Source of the DNA: Paracamarosporium sp. OC-R06-R3
Taxonomy: Eukaryota; Ascomycota; Dothideomycetes; Pleosporales; Didymosphaeriaceae
NCBI GenBank assembly: GCA_019828545.1
Contig: JACVRA010000428.1
Location: forward strand, 1-24,398
DNA length: 24,398 nucleotides
Direction: 5' to 3'
This document shows positions 8,742 to 18,524 of the stretch, in pieces. The notes beneath the pieces are model-generated. The model did not search any database, had not been told where the DNA came from, and saw only the letters and a list, made by a program, of their open reading frames with translations. The position numbers were made by a program, and so were the translations under genes. The stretch's first letter is position 1; each line of letters starts with the position of its first letter.

Positions 8742-11333
8742 CTACCACATCTCAAAATCCTCCACACCGGCACCTACGCCACCACTCCTCGCCTTCTCTG
8801 CATACCTGTCATCCGCACATAGCAACTCAACAAACGAATTAACAAGCGCATTTTCCAAGCCCATCGTCTGCAGCTTGTTCACCATAGCCTCAACCTTCCC
8901 TGGATTCGCAAACACGCTGTCCCAGATCCACCGCTTGGTGTTCAATTCCATGCTCGCCTGATCGAGAATATTCCATATTTTCGGTAGCGGATCGACAACG
9001 TCGAGTTGTGGGCCAGAACCCGCGAGCTCTACGATGACGGCCTGGTTCGTGGGTACGGATGCGAGGTGGATGACCGTGCCGTTGGGCTCAGAGGTGGTGG
9101 TATAAGGGACGGACTTGGCGCGCTTAGCGGACGTGGTTATGCAGCGGATGCCCTCGGTAGAGGAGGATGTGGAAGCAGAAGAAGTCGTATGTGCGATGAG
9201 GCGAATCTTCCACTCGCGATGCTTGGGCACGGCGGGGTCGTTCGCTGGGTACGTTGGTCCGATCTTGAGGACTCCGGTGTCTTGCTTGTATGTGATAGGC
9301 GTGTGGACGAAGCGTACAGTTTCGCTAGCCTTAGCATCCACGTCCATGCCATCATCCGATGAGGCGGTGGAAGATGCGGAGGAAACGAGCTGGAATTCAC
9401 CGTCATCCACGGTAGTCCCCTTGCCATCATCTTCTATCAGATCAAACGATCCATCTGCACCGACAACGAGAACAATTTCAATAGCTTCCGGATTGGGCGA
9501 TCCGGACTTAGGCCGCCACGCAGCATCAAGTGGGACGATAGCACCTTCAGGTGCTAGCACGGGCGTTTGGGTGAGCGGTCGATGGAGGGTCAGGTTGCGG
9601 TCGCCATAGTACACAACGCCAGTGAAGAGATCTGCGTATCTCTTCGGTGGCAACCACGCCTTCGCCGCGCCAAGGTGTGTTGTATGGTGCCTCGGTTGTG
9701 TGATAGGCGCAAGGAGTAATTCACTGCCGAAGCGATATTGGTTTGGCACATCGTAGGCTTCGTCCGCCTCGGGGTAGTCCCAGTACAACGGCGTGACCAA
9801 AGGCTCGTCGTTCAGAGCCGATCGGGCGTTCATAGTGTACAAGTACGGGATAAGGCGGTGGCGCAGACGGAGCGTCTCTTCCATAATTTTGCATGCTTCA
9901 TCATTGTACCGCCATGGTTCGCGGCTGTTGAAGGGATTGACGTCAGAATGCAGGCGAAGGATGGGAGACCAGCATCCCAGCTGGACCCAGCGCGTGGTCA
10001 ACTCGTCGCTGTGAATGCCCGCGGTATGTCCACCGATATCGTGGCTCCACCACCCGTATCCTATATTCGAGGCAGTTGATGTGAACTCTGGCTGGAAGTG
10101 TAGCGAATCCCATGTTATGATTGCATCTCCACTGAAGCCAACCTGATACCGCTGAGCACCTGGACCACCAAACCGCGAGAATATCAATGGGCGTCCGTTA
10201 CCGCGGCCAATGTCCAGGAAATGGAAGTGGTTTAGCACCCACAGCGGATCGACACCGGGTATCTTCGAGCCCTCGCCCTGCTGCCAGTCGATCCACCAAA
10301 AGTCGATGCCCCTAGCTTCATGCTGATGATGCACAATATCGAAATACGCGTCCATGAACTTCTTGTCCGTGCAATCGAATCGAACTGGATCCTCCGATTC
10401 CGGATCAATACCCATAGCCTCCGCTACCTCCTTATACTGGTCTTCCCAATGGCGCACACCATCTGCAGGATGCACATTGAGCGAGACTCTCATCCCGCGA
10501 TCGTGCAGTTTCTTGACGAAGGCATCCGGGTCAGGGAATAGCTCTTTATTCCACGTATACCCTGTCCACCCGTTCTCTCCTGCAGGAATCTCCTTCCCTG
10601 CAATGACCAGGTGCCAATCCATATCCACAACCGCAACATTAATTGGCACATCATCCTTATTGAGATGATCGTGTAGTTCCAAATACTCTTTCTCGTCGTA
10701 TCGATGGTACCTCGACCACCAATTGCCCATCGCAAAACGTGGTAGTAGCGGCTGGCTGCCGCTCACAGCGAAGTATGCCCGTACAGCCTCCCGGTAATCG
10801 TGTCCATACATGAAGATGTACTCGTCGCTCCTCTCCTTCTTCTCGCCTGATCTGCGAGGTGCAATCCACCCATTGTCCTCAAACAACATCGTCTTACTAT
10901 CATCCAGCACCGCGAAACCCTCCCGACTCAGCACGCCAGGCCCTAAATCCACCCTCCCATTCGCCTGATCCAGCGTCCGCGTCGTGCCTCCAAGATTGCT
11001 GACTTCTTGCCCATATGTCCATTTTGCACTGAGCGACCCCTTCAAATGTATGACAAAGCCCTCGGCGCTGAAGGCCTTCTTGTTGTACACGACGTGGAAG
11101 CGCTTGGTCACGATCTCGAGGACATCGCCGCGGTCCCAAACGTAGAAATCTGGCACGGCGAGCTTGCGATTGATAGCGAATGTGGAGGCGCGGTCCTCGA
11201 ATTTGCCGTCCTTGGCCCATTCGAAGCGCAGGAGGCCATCGGTTAGGACGGTAAAGCGGTACTTGTCGCCGGCGACAATGGCGGAGGGATGCGCGACGGG
11301 ATGCGTCTTGAAGTCGTAGCGAGCAGGTGACAT
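8742..11333 (-). CDS. Glycoside hydrolase family 31 (alpha-glucosidase-like)
   Basis: Single-exon gene of 863 residues from the ATG at 11333. GH31 features are clear. There is a beta-sheet N-terminal domain (DGLLRFEW.. onwards) and then the barrel entry PRFAMGNWWSRYHRY. The predicted nucleophile Asp is in FWWIDWQQG (about residue 349), the predicted acid/base Asp is in GFSGDAI (about 403), and a YGWWSHDIGG segment follows. The nucleophile context WIDW differs from the WxDMNE of classical maltases. No signal peptide follows the chosen start, so the enzyme is probably cytosolic, acting on alpha-linked oligosaccharides or glycosides. The frame is open 30 codons further upstream (ATG at 11423), but that extension is basic and low in order, and MSPARYDF begins a typical N-terminal domain. 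The C-terminal 80 residues are helical and polar, beyond the usual beta domains. Substrate (glucoside, xyloside or other) is not decided by sequence alone. Confidence 0.92.
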   Translation of the reverse strand: MSPARYDFKTHPVAHPSAIVAGDKYRFTVLTDGLLRFEWAKDGKFEDRASTFAINRKLAVPDFYVWDRGDVLEIVTKRFHVVYNKKAFSAEGFVIHLKGSLSAKWTYGQEVSNLGGTTRTLDQANGRVDLGPGVLSREGFAVLDDSKTMLFEDNGWIAPRRSGEKKERSDEYIFMYGHDYREAVRAYFAVSGSQPLLPRFAMGNWWSRYHRYDEKEYLELHDHLNKDDVPINVAVVDMDWHLVIAGKEIPAGENGWTGYTWNKELFPDPDAFVKKLHDRGMRVSLNVHPADGVRHWEDQYKEVAEAMGIDPESEDPVRFDCTDKKFMDAYFDIVHHQHEARGIDFWWIDWQQGEGSKIPGVDPLWVLNHFHFLDIGRGNGRPLIFSRFGGPGAQRYQVGFSGDAIITWDSLHFQPEFTSTASNIGYGWWSHDIGGHTAGIHSDELTTRWVQLGCWSPILRLHSDVNPFNSREPWRYNDEACKIMEETLRLRHRLIPYLYTMNARSALNDEPLVTPLYWDYPEADEAYDVPNQYRFGSELLLAPITQPRHHTTHLGAAKAWLPPKRYADLFTGVVYYGDRNLTLHRPLTQTPVLAPEGAIVPLDAAWRPKSGSPNPEAIEIVLVVGADGSFDLIEDDGKGTTVDDGEFQLVSSASSTASSDDGMDVDAKASETVRFVHTPITYKQDTGVLKIGPTYPANDPAVPKHREWKIRLIAHTTSSASTSSSTEGIRCITTSAKRAKSVPYTTTSEPNGTVIHLASVPTNQAVIVELAGSGPQLDVVDPLPKIWNILDQASMELNTKRWIWDSVFANPGKVEAMVNKLQTMGLENALVNSFVELLCADDRYAEKARSGGVGAGVEDFEMW

Positions 11334-12296
11334 GATTCTGATATGAAGGTGTAAGGAACGAATTATCAGCGAAAGAACAGATTGACGACGCGTCCGGACG
11401 GGTGGTCTCGCATGGTGGGGCAAGGAATGGAGGCGGTGGAGCTCATGTAAATACGAGTAAGGAATCTGGGGCGATCAGCGTCCAAGCTTCAACGGGGCGC
11501 TTGTGACCTTGTCCCTAGTCCGAAGGACGTCAGGCGACTCCTCCATCGCAGTAGGAATGCCGAGACGTCTCGCATACTGCTGAAGAAAGGGTTGCGTAAG
11601 TAGAAGAATGGTTGGCAAGGTGTCTGCACGCCCTGCATCAATTGGCTGAATCTCGTTAATTGTGATCCTGCATTGGGAGTGCGGGGTGGCCGAAAGCGGA
11701 CATGCGCCGTTCTGCGCGACCACATTCGCGTACCGATTCGGTAATCTGTAATGCAAAGGACTGGGTGACTATAGGTGTTGTGTGTATGTTCAAAGGTCTG
11801 CTGGGTGATTGCTGGGTACTCTTTCTGCATAGCCTTTACCTTCCTTTTCTGCAGGAACAGTGCGCTGGTGATCTGATCCTGTGCGTTCCCACAACGGAAG
11901 CTGTGTATGCAGGCGCATCATTTATACTTTTCAAGAAGCGCGTGGCAGGGTTGTACCACCAGCTCAGATTAGCATTTGTAAAACAAAGAGACACGATCCA
12001 ATATCAGCATGATATGTGAGCGTAGAATGGAGCCCTCAGTGACCCGAGAAGGAAATGTGGATATTACAATACGAAGCGGGTAGGAACCATTATGAGTCGT
12101 TGCGCCTTTGATCTCATTACAAAGGAGCAAACCGGAAGCTTACCTTGGTACTGAAGAGCATGCAAACCCAGATAAGAACTGACAATCCGAGCAATGAAAA
12201 ATGTAGCCCCCTGATATAGCAAGGAAGATCCCACCTAGCCTCAACGCCGTGCAAGAGAATCGTCAATAATCAAGGCCGTTCAGTTATCCTCAGCCC
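11334..12296. other. Intergenic region upstream of GH31; one weak ORF inside
   Basis: It holds the GH31 promoter/leader and the 3' flank of the SGNH hydrolase gene. Apart from the weak minus-strand frame at 11475-11756, I see no coding signal. The segment 12000-12296 appears empty. Confidence 0.45.
11475..11756 (-). CDS. Doubtful 93-residue ORF, hypothetical
   Basis: The frame starts at an ATG and encodes 93 residues with a fairly protein-like middle (LPTILLLTQPFLQQYARRLG) and a mixed third-base pattern. It ends about 140 bases upstream of the GH31 start on the same strand. A second frame overlaps it almost fully, no homology is recognised, and no exon partner was found upstream. It may be a small gene, a remnant or chance. 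Confidence 0.2.
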   Translation of the reverse strand: MHYRLPNRYANVVAQNGACPLSATPHSQCRITINEIQPIDAGRADTLPTILLLTQPFLQQYARRLGIPTAMEESPDVLRTRDKVTSAPLKLGR

Positions 12297-13487
12297 TCAC
12301 AACTCGATGATCTCTTTCTTCCTTCCATCTCCATTCTTCTCTAGATCCTGCAACAGAAGCTGAGCAACCACCGCATGGCCCTCAGGCCTGAGATGAAACA
12401 CTCTCTTCCAACTATCCGGCAGCAACCAATGAATCGTATCCCCAATCACACCCTTATTGTCAACTTCCCCGGCCTTCGTTTTGTTCACGAACCCCTTCTC
12501 AGGATCAAACTCCCACTCCGGATGCTCCCTCAGCGTCTTATTAATCCTCTCCGCGATATCGCCCTCGAAGCTACCCTTCGGCACATCCTCACCCGTCCTG
12601 TTCCTCAACTTCTTTGGATCCTCGCCGCTATCGACGGTGTCCCATTCGTAGAAGGCGAGGGCAGGGCGGTTAGGTGCTGGCTCTGTGACACCAGCTTCGC
12701 AGTAGCGGCCGCGAAGGGCTTCGATGTGCGTGTTGTAGTCGATAAATCGTACGCCTGGGCCGCTATCCGATACGACTTCGCTGAGAACGCCGTTGACGGC
12801 GCGCACCAAAGTGTTGAGCGCCTGTCGTAGCTCGAGCTTGAGATACTGCTTTGATGACTCGACGGTCGACCAGACGGCCCATGTAACGTTGTCACATGCA
12901 TCGTCGTCGACGCCGAAGAAGCCTGCATAGCCCGTAACGTAGATGATTCCGTCGGGGTTCATCTTGGGCTTCACAGCGTCGATGAGCGTGGTGATGTTCT
13001 TGTAGAGTTGGTCTTTCGAGGCAACACGCTGTGCAGCTTCCTGAATGCTCTTCTTGCACTCATCTTCGGAGGCCATGTAGAACTGGTAAACGCAGTTGCT
13101 TAGGATGGGTGAAAGGCCTATATCGTTGCCGCCGGCGGATATAGTCAAAAGATCAAGGTCATTATTCAAGGCGGGCACTTGTGTTTCTAGAATCTCGGTG
13201 CTTGTTTGTCCAGAACATGCGAGGAACTGGTGCGTCCTGTTTTTGCTGTGGCCGAGAAGCGATGTATGCAGGATGTTTGGATACGACTTTGCATAGCGTG
13301 AGCAGTAGAAGTCGATGCGCTCGCCGGCGCCTAGACCGGCAGAGTATGAGTCGCCTATGGAGGCAAATCTTCGGATCCATGGGAATTTGGTAGGTGGTGA
13401 TGCTTCCAGCGGTACCTGTTCTGGAGTATTGGAGCTGGAGGTGGCTAGCGCGGCCGTGAGTAGTAAGACGAGGCTGTGAGGCAGCAT
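12297..13487 (-). CDS. Secreted SGNH/GDSL-family hydrolase
   Basis: Single-exon gene of 396 residues. It begins with a signal peptide (about 1-19: a hydrophobic LVLLLTAALA core). SGNH blocks are in order: FASIGDSYSAG with the likely nucleophile Ser47, a Gly in the ACSGQTS region (block II), SAGGND (about 117-122, block III Asn), and HLRPEGH near the C-terminus (about 365-371) with the likely catalytic His371 and DSW/HL spacing typical of block V. Several N-glycosylation sequons (NRT, NIT, NVT, NKT) and at least six cysteines fit an extracellular, disulfide-bonded esterase or lipase. The enzyme would hydrolyse esters outside the cell; the exact substrate (lipid, acetyl-polysaccharide or other) is unknown. 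Genes of this type are common in plant-associated and saprotrophic fungi. Confidence 0.9.
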   Translation of the reverse strand: MLPHSLVLLLTAALATSSSNTPEQVPLEASPPTKFPWIRRFASIGDSYSAGLGAGERIDFYCSRYAKSYPNILHTSLLGHSKNRTHQFLACSGQTSTEILETQVPALNNDLDLLTISAGGNDIGLSPILSNCVYQFYMASEDECKKSIQEAAQRVASKDQLYKNITTLIDAVKPKMNPDGIIYVTGYAGFFGVDDDACDNVTWAVWSTVESSKQYLKLELRQALNTLVRAVNGVLSEVVSDSGPGVRFIDYNTHIEALRGRYCEAGVTEPAPNRPALAFYEWDTVDSGEDPKKLRNRTGEDVPKGSFEGDIAERINKTLREHPEWEFDPEKGFVNKTKAGEVDNKGVIGDTIHWLLPDSWKRVFHLRPEGHAVVAQLLLQDLEKNGDGRKKEIIEL

Positions 13488-13883
13488 GATGAATGGAAAT
13501 GACGCAACACCAGGTTGGTTCGGGGTATTAGGAACTTGATATCAGAACATAGGGAACGACAAGATCATGAAGGCCTGTGACGATGATGAGCCGAAGGGAG
13601 TGAGCGGTGGTTATCTTTGCTGCCTGCGGTGAGCGGGTGCTTGGCAAGGCGCTGGTCATATGTTTCGTGTTGCGCGGAGCACGAGGGGGCGTCGCGCAAA
13701 GCGAGTGGCTCGCTCAAGCTGACGCGCTTTTCAAAGGTCGATACCGTATGACAATACCTGAACCCCAAAGACAACGCAGCCCACGTCATGCTGCTCTACC
13801 AGCCTACGTAAATAGTGAATCAGTGTATGGAGCAACATACTAGCCTCTTGTCATTTTCACGCAAGCCTGTAGAATGTATAAGC
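13488..13883. other. Promoter region of SGNH hydrolase and 3' flank of ureF
   Basis: About 400 bases between two minus-strand genes. Overlapping short frames on both strands show no supporting motif. Nothing else is recognised. Confidence 0.45.
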
Positions 13884-14815
13884 TTATGAGTTGAAGATGC
13901 GACTATACAGCTTCTCATGCCTCCCGACCCAAAGATCCATGACCGGCACGCTCTGACCCGCATCCTCGACCTTCCTATCCCATCCTTCTTCTACCAGTCC
14001 TCTTATCTTGTCCTGCAGCTCAATGCTTGCCAGAACAGCTTGCGCTTGATATGGGCCCATAACGCTTGCGCGAACCGCTGCGCTAACTACCGTACGCGCA
14101 TGCGAGAACAGAAACAGGTATGCGGAGTCACGCAGCGGAACGTCGAGCACGCGGGTAACTAGACCCCATAGCGGTGCTAGGTGGGCATTGATGAGATCGG
14201 ATTTACGCAGGGCTGCAGAGAAACCTGTGAGCGCTTCGACTGCGGCGTTGATTTCATTTTGTATCTTGTCGCTGGATGAAGCTTCGGCAGTCGTGGGGCT
14301 GTATTGCGTCTTATAGCTGCGTTCCCATACAGTGAGCAGCGCCCGTCCTTGCGCTATGCTCGCTCGTCGCGCGACTGTGCAAGGCGTGCTTGCGTCGAAG
14401 TCATTGTCCAGCGTCTCGATATCTGCGGGGCTACGGTAGCCTGCGAGAACGTACGGTAACGCGGTGCTGGCGAGCGTCGAGAGAGATAAGCGAAGGAAGA
14501 TGTGGAACGACGAGAGCTGCGACGCAGACGGCGGGTTCGGTTTGTGATGCGCAAGATACGACTCCAGCCCGCTACTGAATGCGAAAGACCCTAGTGGTAA
14601 CGCTGAATCGGCCAGGAGGAGCAATGCATGCAGTGCTGTGGCTTTGTTAGAACTATAGCAATACCGCCCACGTCGGCTGATAACGAACCTGCGTCGCTGG
14701 TGGACGTGGAATTGAATCCACCATTGGCATTCAGTCGGGACTTCGCATCTTGGAGGCGCCGTTCGAGGTCAGCGATTTCATTTTTTAAAGATTGCTGGCC
14801 GTCGGGAGTAGTCAT
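13884..14815 (-). CDS. ureF: Urease accessory protein UreF
   Basis: Two exons: 14689-14815 and 13884-14635, with intron 14636-14688 (GTTCGT donor, TTCTAAC branch, CCACAG acceptor, phase 1), giving 292 residues. The UreF signature LLLADSALPLGSFAFSSGLE lies just after the splice junction (about residues 47-66). Further helices follow, including SDLINAHLAPLWG and the C-terminal LQDKIRGLVEEGW region. UreF works with UreD/UreH and UreG to load nickel and CO2 onto apo-urease in the cytosol, so it is needed for growth on urea. The start at 14815 (MTTPDGQQ) gives an N-terminal charged helix (LKNEIADLERRLQDAKSRL). The frame is open upstream to an ATG at 14914, but that extension does not look conserved. 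The other urease genes are not in the window, as is usual in fungi where they are dispersed. Confidence 0.92.
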
Positions 14816-15294
14816 AGGATCGATGAGGGAGAAGCACGACCAAGGATCTTGGTGGGTGGGGCTTGGCGAGATGATCTTACGCACTGTGAGATCAGCATTG
14901 GTCTCAAAACTCAACGAGATGAAAGGCTGGTTGCATCATGACTTCCATATAGGAAGTTATTTTTTTCGCTATTATTACAGTTGGTCATCAAAGCCGTGCC
15001 CCAAGCGAGCCATAACTCCAGCATACCAAAACAGCCCATGATCATTCAAACCCATACCAGTACCGCTCGACGCCAGATATCCGAACCCAAGATTTGCTTC
15101 GTCGCGACCAACGTGCCATGGGCTAGGGTATCGAGGACATGCACCGAGCGCGTCTAAGCCACTAAACACCTTGTTCGCAAATCGCGTTCAAACAATCCGC
15201 TGAGACACGCGTAAACCACCATGAAATACCACGTTAGACCCGCCAATGGCGACGAGCACTACGCGCATACAGACTAACAAGGCGGAGGCAAGTA
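14816..15294. other. Spacer between spo12-like gene 3' end and ureF start
   Basis: About 480 bases. It holds the ureF promoter/leader and the 3' flank of the Spo12-family gene. No other gene is supported. Confidence 0.45.
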
Positions 15295-15770
15295 CTAGAG
15301 CTCTGTTTTGCTTTCGCCCTTGTTCGCGACTTTGTCTGTCTTTGGGATATCTGCGAATATGGCCGCGCCCTTGGCCGACTCAAAGTTCTTAGAGCTCGTG
15401 CTCTTGAAGAGCGTCTGCGGCTTAGCCCTGCATACGTTAGCGTCCACCCTGCATATCATCACGCATTCTTACATCGACGTACTTCTTGGTGATGTGCTTG
15501 TTGCGGAAAGCGCTGAGCTTCTGTGTAGCCGGGGATTGGATCGAGTCGCTCGGAGAGACGTACTGCTGCGACCTGCAGATATGAGCTTCCGGTGCCAAAT
15601 AGACCATTTAGTAGAAATTCTTACTTGTCGTTTTGCTTGAGACGCGACATGAGCTCCTCGCGGTGAGTGTCGAGACTCTTGGGTTCAGGCTTGACCACCT
15701 TCTTCTCGGGTGAGGCTGGCTTCATCTGCACGTTGGTGTCGCGCGCGCTAAGCACGTTGGAGGACATGAT
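15295..15770 (-). CDS. spo12: Spo12-family mitotic/meiotic exit regulator
   Basis: A small split gene. Exons 15625-15770, 15483-15572 and 15295-15427; introns 15573-15624 (GTAAGA..CTGCAG) and 15428-15482 (GTACGT..GCTAAC..TGCAG), both phase 2. The product is 122 residues. The central exon encodes YVSPSDSIQSPATQKLSAFR (residues 53-72) followed by NKHITKK, matching the short Spo12 core with two SP phosphorylation sites before a Lys/Arg-rich stretch. Here the usual SPC of the core is SPA. Exon 1 gives a charged N-terminus ending THREELMSRLKQND, and exon 3 a KPQTLFKSTSSKNF tail. In yeasts Spo12 is a nucleolar component of the early-anaphase release network that promotes mitotic exit and meiosis. 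The assignment rests on this short motif and on good exon joins. Confidence 0.82.
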
Positions 15771-17090
15771 TGCCAGGTAGGAGAATCTCAGGGTCGGTCG
15801 CGATAGCTTGAAATACGTAGAGCGAAGGGTGGTAAGAAGTTTTGTGCAGCGATTTGAATGCGTGAGGGTGGTGGTAAATTAGGCTGCAAAAAATGTGTGA
15901 AGAGTTTGTTTACATGTTTGGTGTTGCGGGGCAACCGCGGCGAACGTCATTGCCCAGTGCCACTACCCTGTCCTTAACTTCAGCTTGTAATTCTCGGGAA
16001 AGGTATCTTGGACATAAATATTCGTCGCTAGTCTAACTACCTCTTCAGATGGAGAACTATTGGACTTAGTGCACCAACTGATATCTGCAAAGCCCTCTCC
16101 GCGTATTTTATGTTTACCTTTGCTGTTCCAGGGAATTGCTTGTTTCTATTATGAAAGTTTAGAGTCTGAAGTCTTTGTTCACATCAAAGAAGATGTGTTT
16201 GTTGGTGCTCAAAGTGTCCCGAATTGCTGCTCTGGCGGGAGCCAGGAGGCATTATGTCCACTTCGGCTCTGGGGACGACCAATCCGTTCATCTCGGTCAT
16301 TTAACATGGCGATGGTTTTCTAATCTTAGCTTTTCGGATCGACATCCACGCCTTTGATTTTTAAGAAAGAGAAAACATGACCTGCCCTGTGTCGTCAAGT
16401 GAATGGCTGATGGAGTCGAAGAATCTATCTGGAACATTCAAGTATAACCAAGCCTGAGACACGGGTGAATGGAAACATGATGCAGAATAAATCAATTATC
16501 CCTAGCATTCGAACGTGTCGTTGCGCGATGAGTATCTTCTCGAAAGTACTGCTCATATGCCGCTCAGCCAATGCGGTGGAGCCCTGTTGGCGCAATTTAA
16601 CCATGCCGTCCAATTTCTGCTTTTTCTGAGTGTATGGACAAGATCTGCTAGTATCTTTAGATACGTACTCATCGTCAATCCACGATACATTCAAGTTATC
16701 CAGTTAGCATATGGAGGTTATTGTCAAGTCTTTGGCAACACATTCTTGTTTAGTGATTGACAGATGTTTACTCTACGAGATCTACGTGACCTGAAGTACA
16801 ACCCTACACGCTCCTCATTGGCTGTGTCAGATTTAAAACACTCGCGCCTACCATCATGATTCATGACCCATAAACAAACCCTTGCTACCATCTCTTCCAC
16901 GGTTCACGTCATTGCCCGAAACTGAAAATAAGGGTCTAAGGAGTGATGATATGTATATTATCTTTATGAACAGTTAGACTGAAAACGGATATGTAAGATA
17001 TTGACTGCGGACGTTCATCTACAGATGTGAAAACGAATCCGTAAGGCCTTACTCATGAGCCATTCTCGAGACACATAATCCTCAAGCACT
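15771..17090. other. Gene-poor region, left part
   Basis: It begins with the promoter of the spo12-like gene (15771 to about 16000). The remainder has scattered frames on both strands, e.g. minus 16425-16694 and plus 16060-16323, without motifs or splice support. A 37-codon minus-strand frame starting MTEMNGLVVPRAEV (about 16190-16300) looks mildly protein-like but is too short to call. Confidence 0.4.
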
Positions 17091-17310
17091 TCAATCTCTT
17101 CTACTTATCTCCTTGTAACTATTTCCCTTAACTATTCTATTTACTTTTTTATAAGTTATAGCTCTCTAAACAGTATCTTTCTCCCTCTATAACAACGCGC
17201 TGCTACAAACTTAGAAGGGTATATACCTTATCTTAATTAATTTTAATATATTATAAAAAGAGCTACCTGTGTGTTACCTCTCTCGTTAATATAACCCCCA
17301 TTCCTATCTA
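17090..17310. other. AT-rich tract
   Basis: The sequence is visibly AT-rich (for example taattaattttaatatatta near 17235) compared with the surrounding genes. Such tracts in ascomycetes often mark old transposon sequence altered by repeat-induced point mutation, but no element ends are recognisable here. Confidence 0.5.
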
Positions 17311-17313
17311 CAG

Positions 17314-17532
17314 TTGCTGTTTGCCTCTAAGTATGAGCTATCGTCTAACCATGCCACAAATATAGCACTGGGACTGGCCGCGAAACGAGTTATTTCGATA
17401 GTTTTAGAAGCGCGGGCCTTATGGTATCCAGTTGGTTATACTTGGTTATTATTTTCTAAGAAAGTCACGATATATACGACCAGGTTCATAGTCGGAGATA
17501 AATTTGAACACGTTGCAATTGTTGAGTCCTAA
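17314..17532 (+). pseudogene. Possible terminal exon remnant
   Basis: A 72-codon frame follows an acceptor-like cctatctacag and has no ATG at its beginning. The translation (..NIALGLAAKRVISIVLEARA..) is hydrophobic and protein-like, ending ..EHVAIVES. Upstream sequence is AT-rich with no matching exon, so this is at best the end of a decayed gene. The family is unknown. Confidence 0.2.
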
Positions 17533-17725
17533 CGCGGATCAACATGTCTTATAAAATGCAAAACATAACAAAATCACAAATTCTCGGAAGTAAGACTGCA
17601 GTCGGGCCTTTCTAAAAACCTTTCGAATCTTGCGGAATCTTCCAAAACGCGCTCATTCCAAATAGTCAAATTTATCTAAATACATGGCCTAGCTTCTGCA
17701 TCAGCGGAAGTTTCAGGAAAAGTCC

Positions 17726-18185
17726 TTAAAACACATACTTTCCTTCCATTTCAACACCTGTGATTTTAAGTTGGCTGACGTGTTGGGTATCACGCAGATA
17801 CTTGTCCGTCATTACTTCAATTGTATTCTCCTCATCGAATTCTTTCAGGCGGACACCTTGAAGGGCCTTGTTGGAAATTGAGATGGAGACACTTCTTCCT
17901 AAGGAGGTTTCACCGTTCATGTGCAAATTTTCGCACCGTCTATTTGGTCTCTGTCATTATGGAGACAACCGTTCTCTCATTGCGTTGGGTGGTGATAGTA
18001 ATGGTGGGAGTAATCAAGGATCGCTAGTCGAGAACACACATTTCATTTCTACCCTGATTTCGATGGCTAACCTATCCTTTGGATTTCTGATAACCACGAA
18101 ACACTCCCCTAGAATCAAAATCTAAGAGAATATATATTTCGTACACATAATTACCTTCGCCATACAGCAGTTGGTCATCTGGCAT
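17726..18185 (-). CDS. Candidate small split gene or relic, unknown
   Basis: Reading starts at an ATG at 18185 (MPDDQLLYGE) and passes an AT-rich 46-nt intron (18109-18154, GTAATT..TTCTAG). It continues GECFVVIRNPKDRLAIEIR and ends with MNGETSLGRSVSISIS.. to a stop at 17726. The first and last segments are in the same phase, but the middle holds three stops (18014-18016 and 17954-17959). A second intron 17951-18052 (GTAGAA..GACAG, phase 0) would remove them and give 103 residues. If that intron is not real, this is a pseudogene. The frame is also open upstream of the ATG back to a TAG. Codon usage looks genuine and the antisense frames do not explain it. The family is not recognised. Confidence 0.35.
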
Positions 18186-18524
18186 CGGCCGCTTAGTGGA
18201 AGCACATGTGTAGCGACGATGAATACACTAAGGATACGTAGGCTGTGATAATTTAAATCCGGATAATGGTCTTGCGTCGAATGAAAATGTTCAAGAATGG
18301 TATCTCGGAATCTATGTCTTGGCGTTGCCCAGACATATTATCTTGTCTGATAAACTGACCTCAAGAATCAACGCTAAGTATTCATAGACTGCATAAAAGG
18401 CTGCAATAAAACTCAAACGCAGGCGCTTCGTTCGTCTGCCTCCAACTTCCTTACTTCATTCATCTACAAGTATATAGTGTATGCCAATCTTTCTTAATCT
18501 CTCCTTTCTTCTTATGTGTGACGT
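18186..18524. other. Intergenic, possible upstream coding traces
   Basis: A minus-strand frame MSGQRQDIDSEIPFLNIF.. (near 18330) and a stretch ahead of the 17726-18185 candidate look weakly coding but are interrupted. Nothing can be called with confidence. Confidence 0.3.

Noticed and set aside
9006..9609. Plus-strand frames of 118 and 164 codons
   Set aside because: They lie wholly antisense to the GH31 gene and reflect its codon bias.
11334..11423. 30-codon N-terminal extension of the GH31 protein
   Set aside because: It is basic and unordered, and does not form a clear signal peptide; the internal ATG precedes a standard GH31 N-terminal domain.
12375..12830. 151-codon plus-strand frame
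   Set aside because: It is antisense to the SGNH hydrolase gene, whose catalytic blocks are clear.
14622..14624. TTG as a start codon for UreF
   Set aside because: An upstream exon with matching phase and a good branch site provides an ATG start at 14815, so a non-ATG start is not needed.
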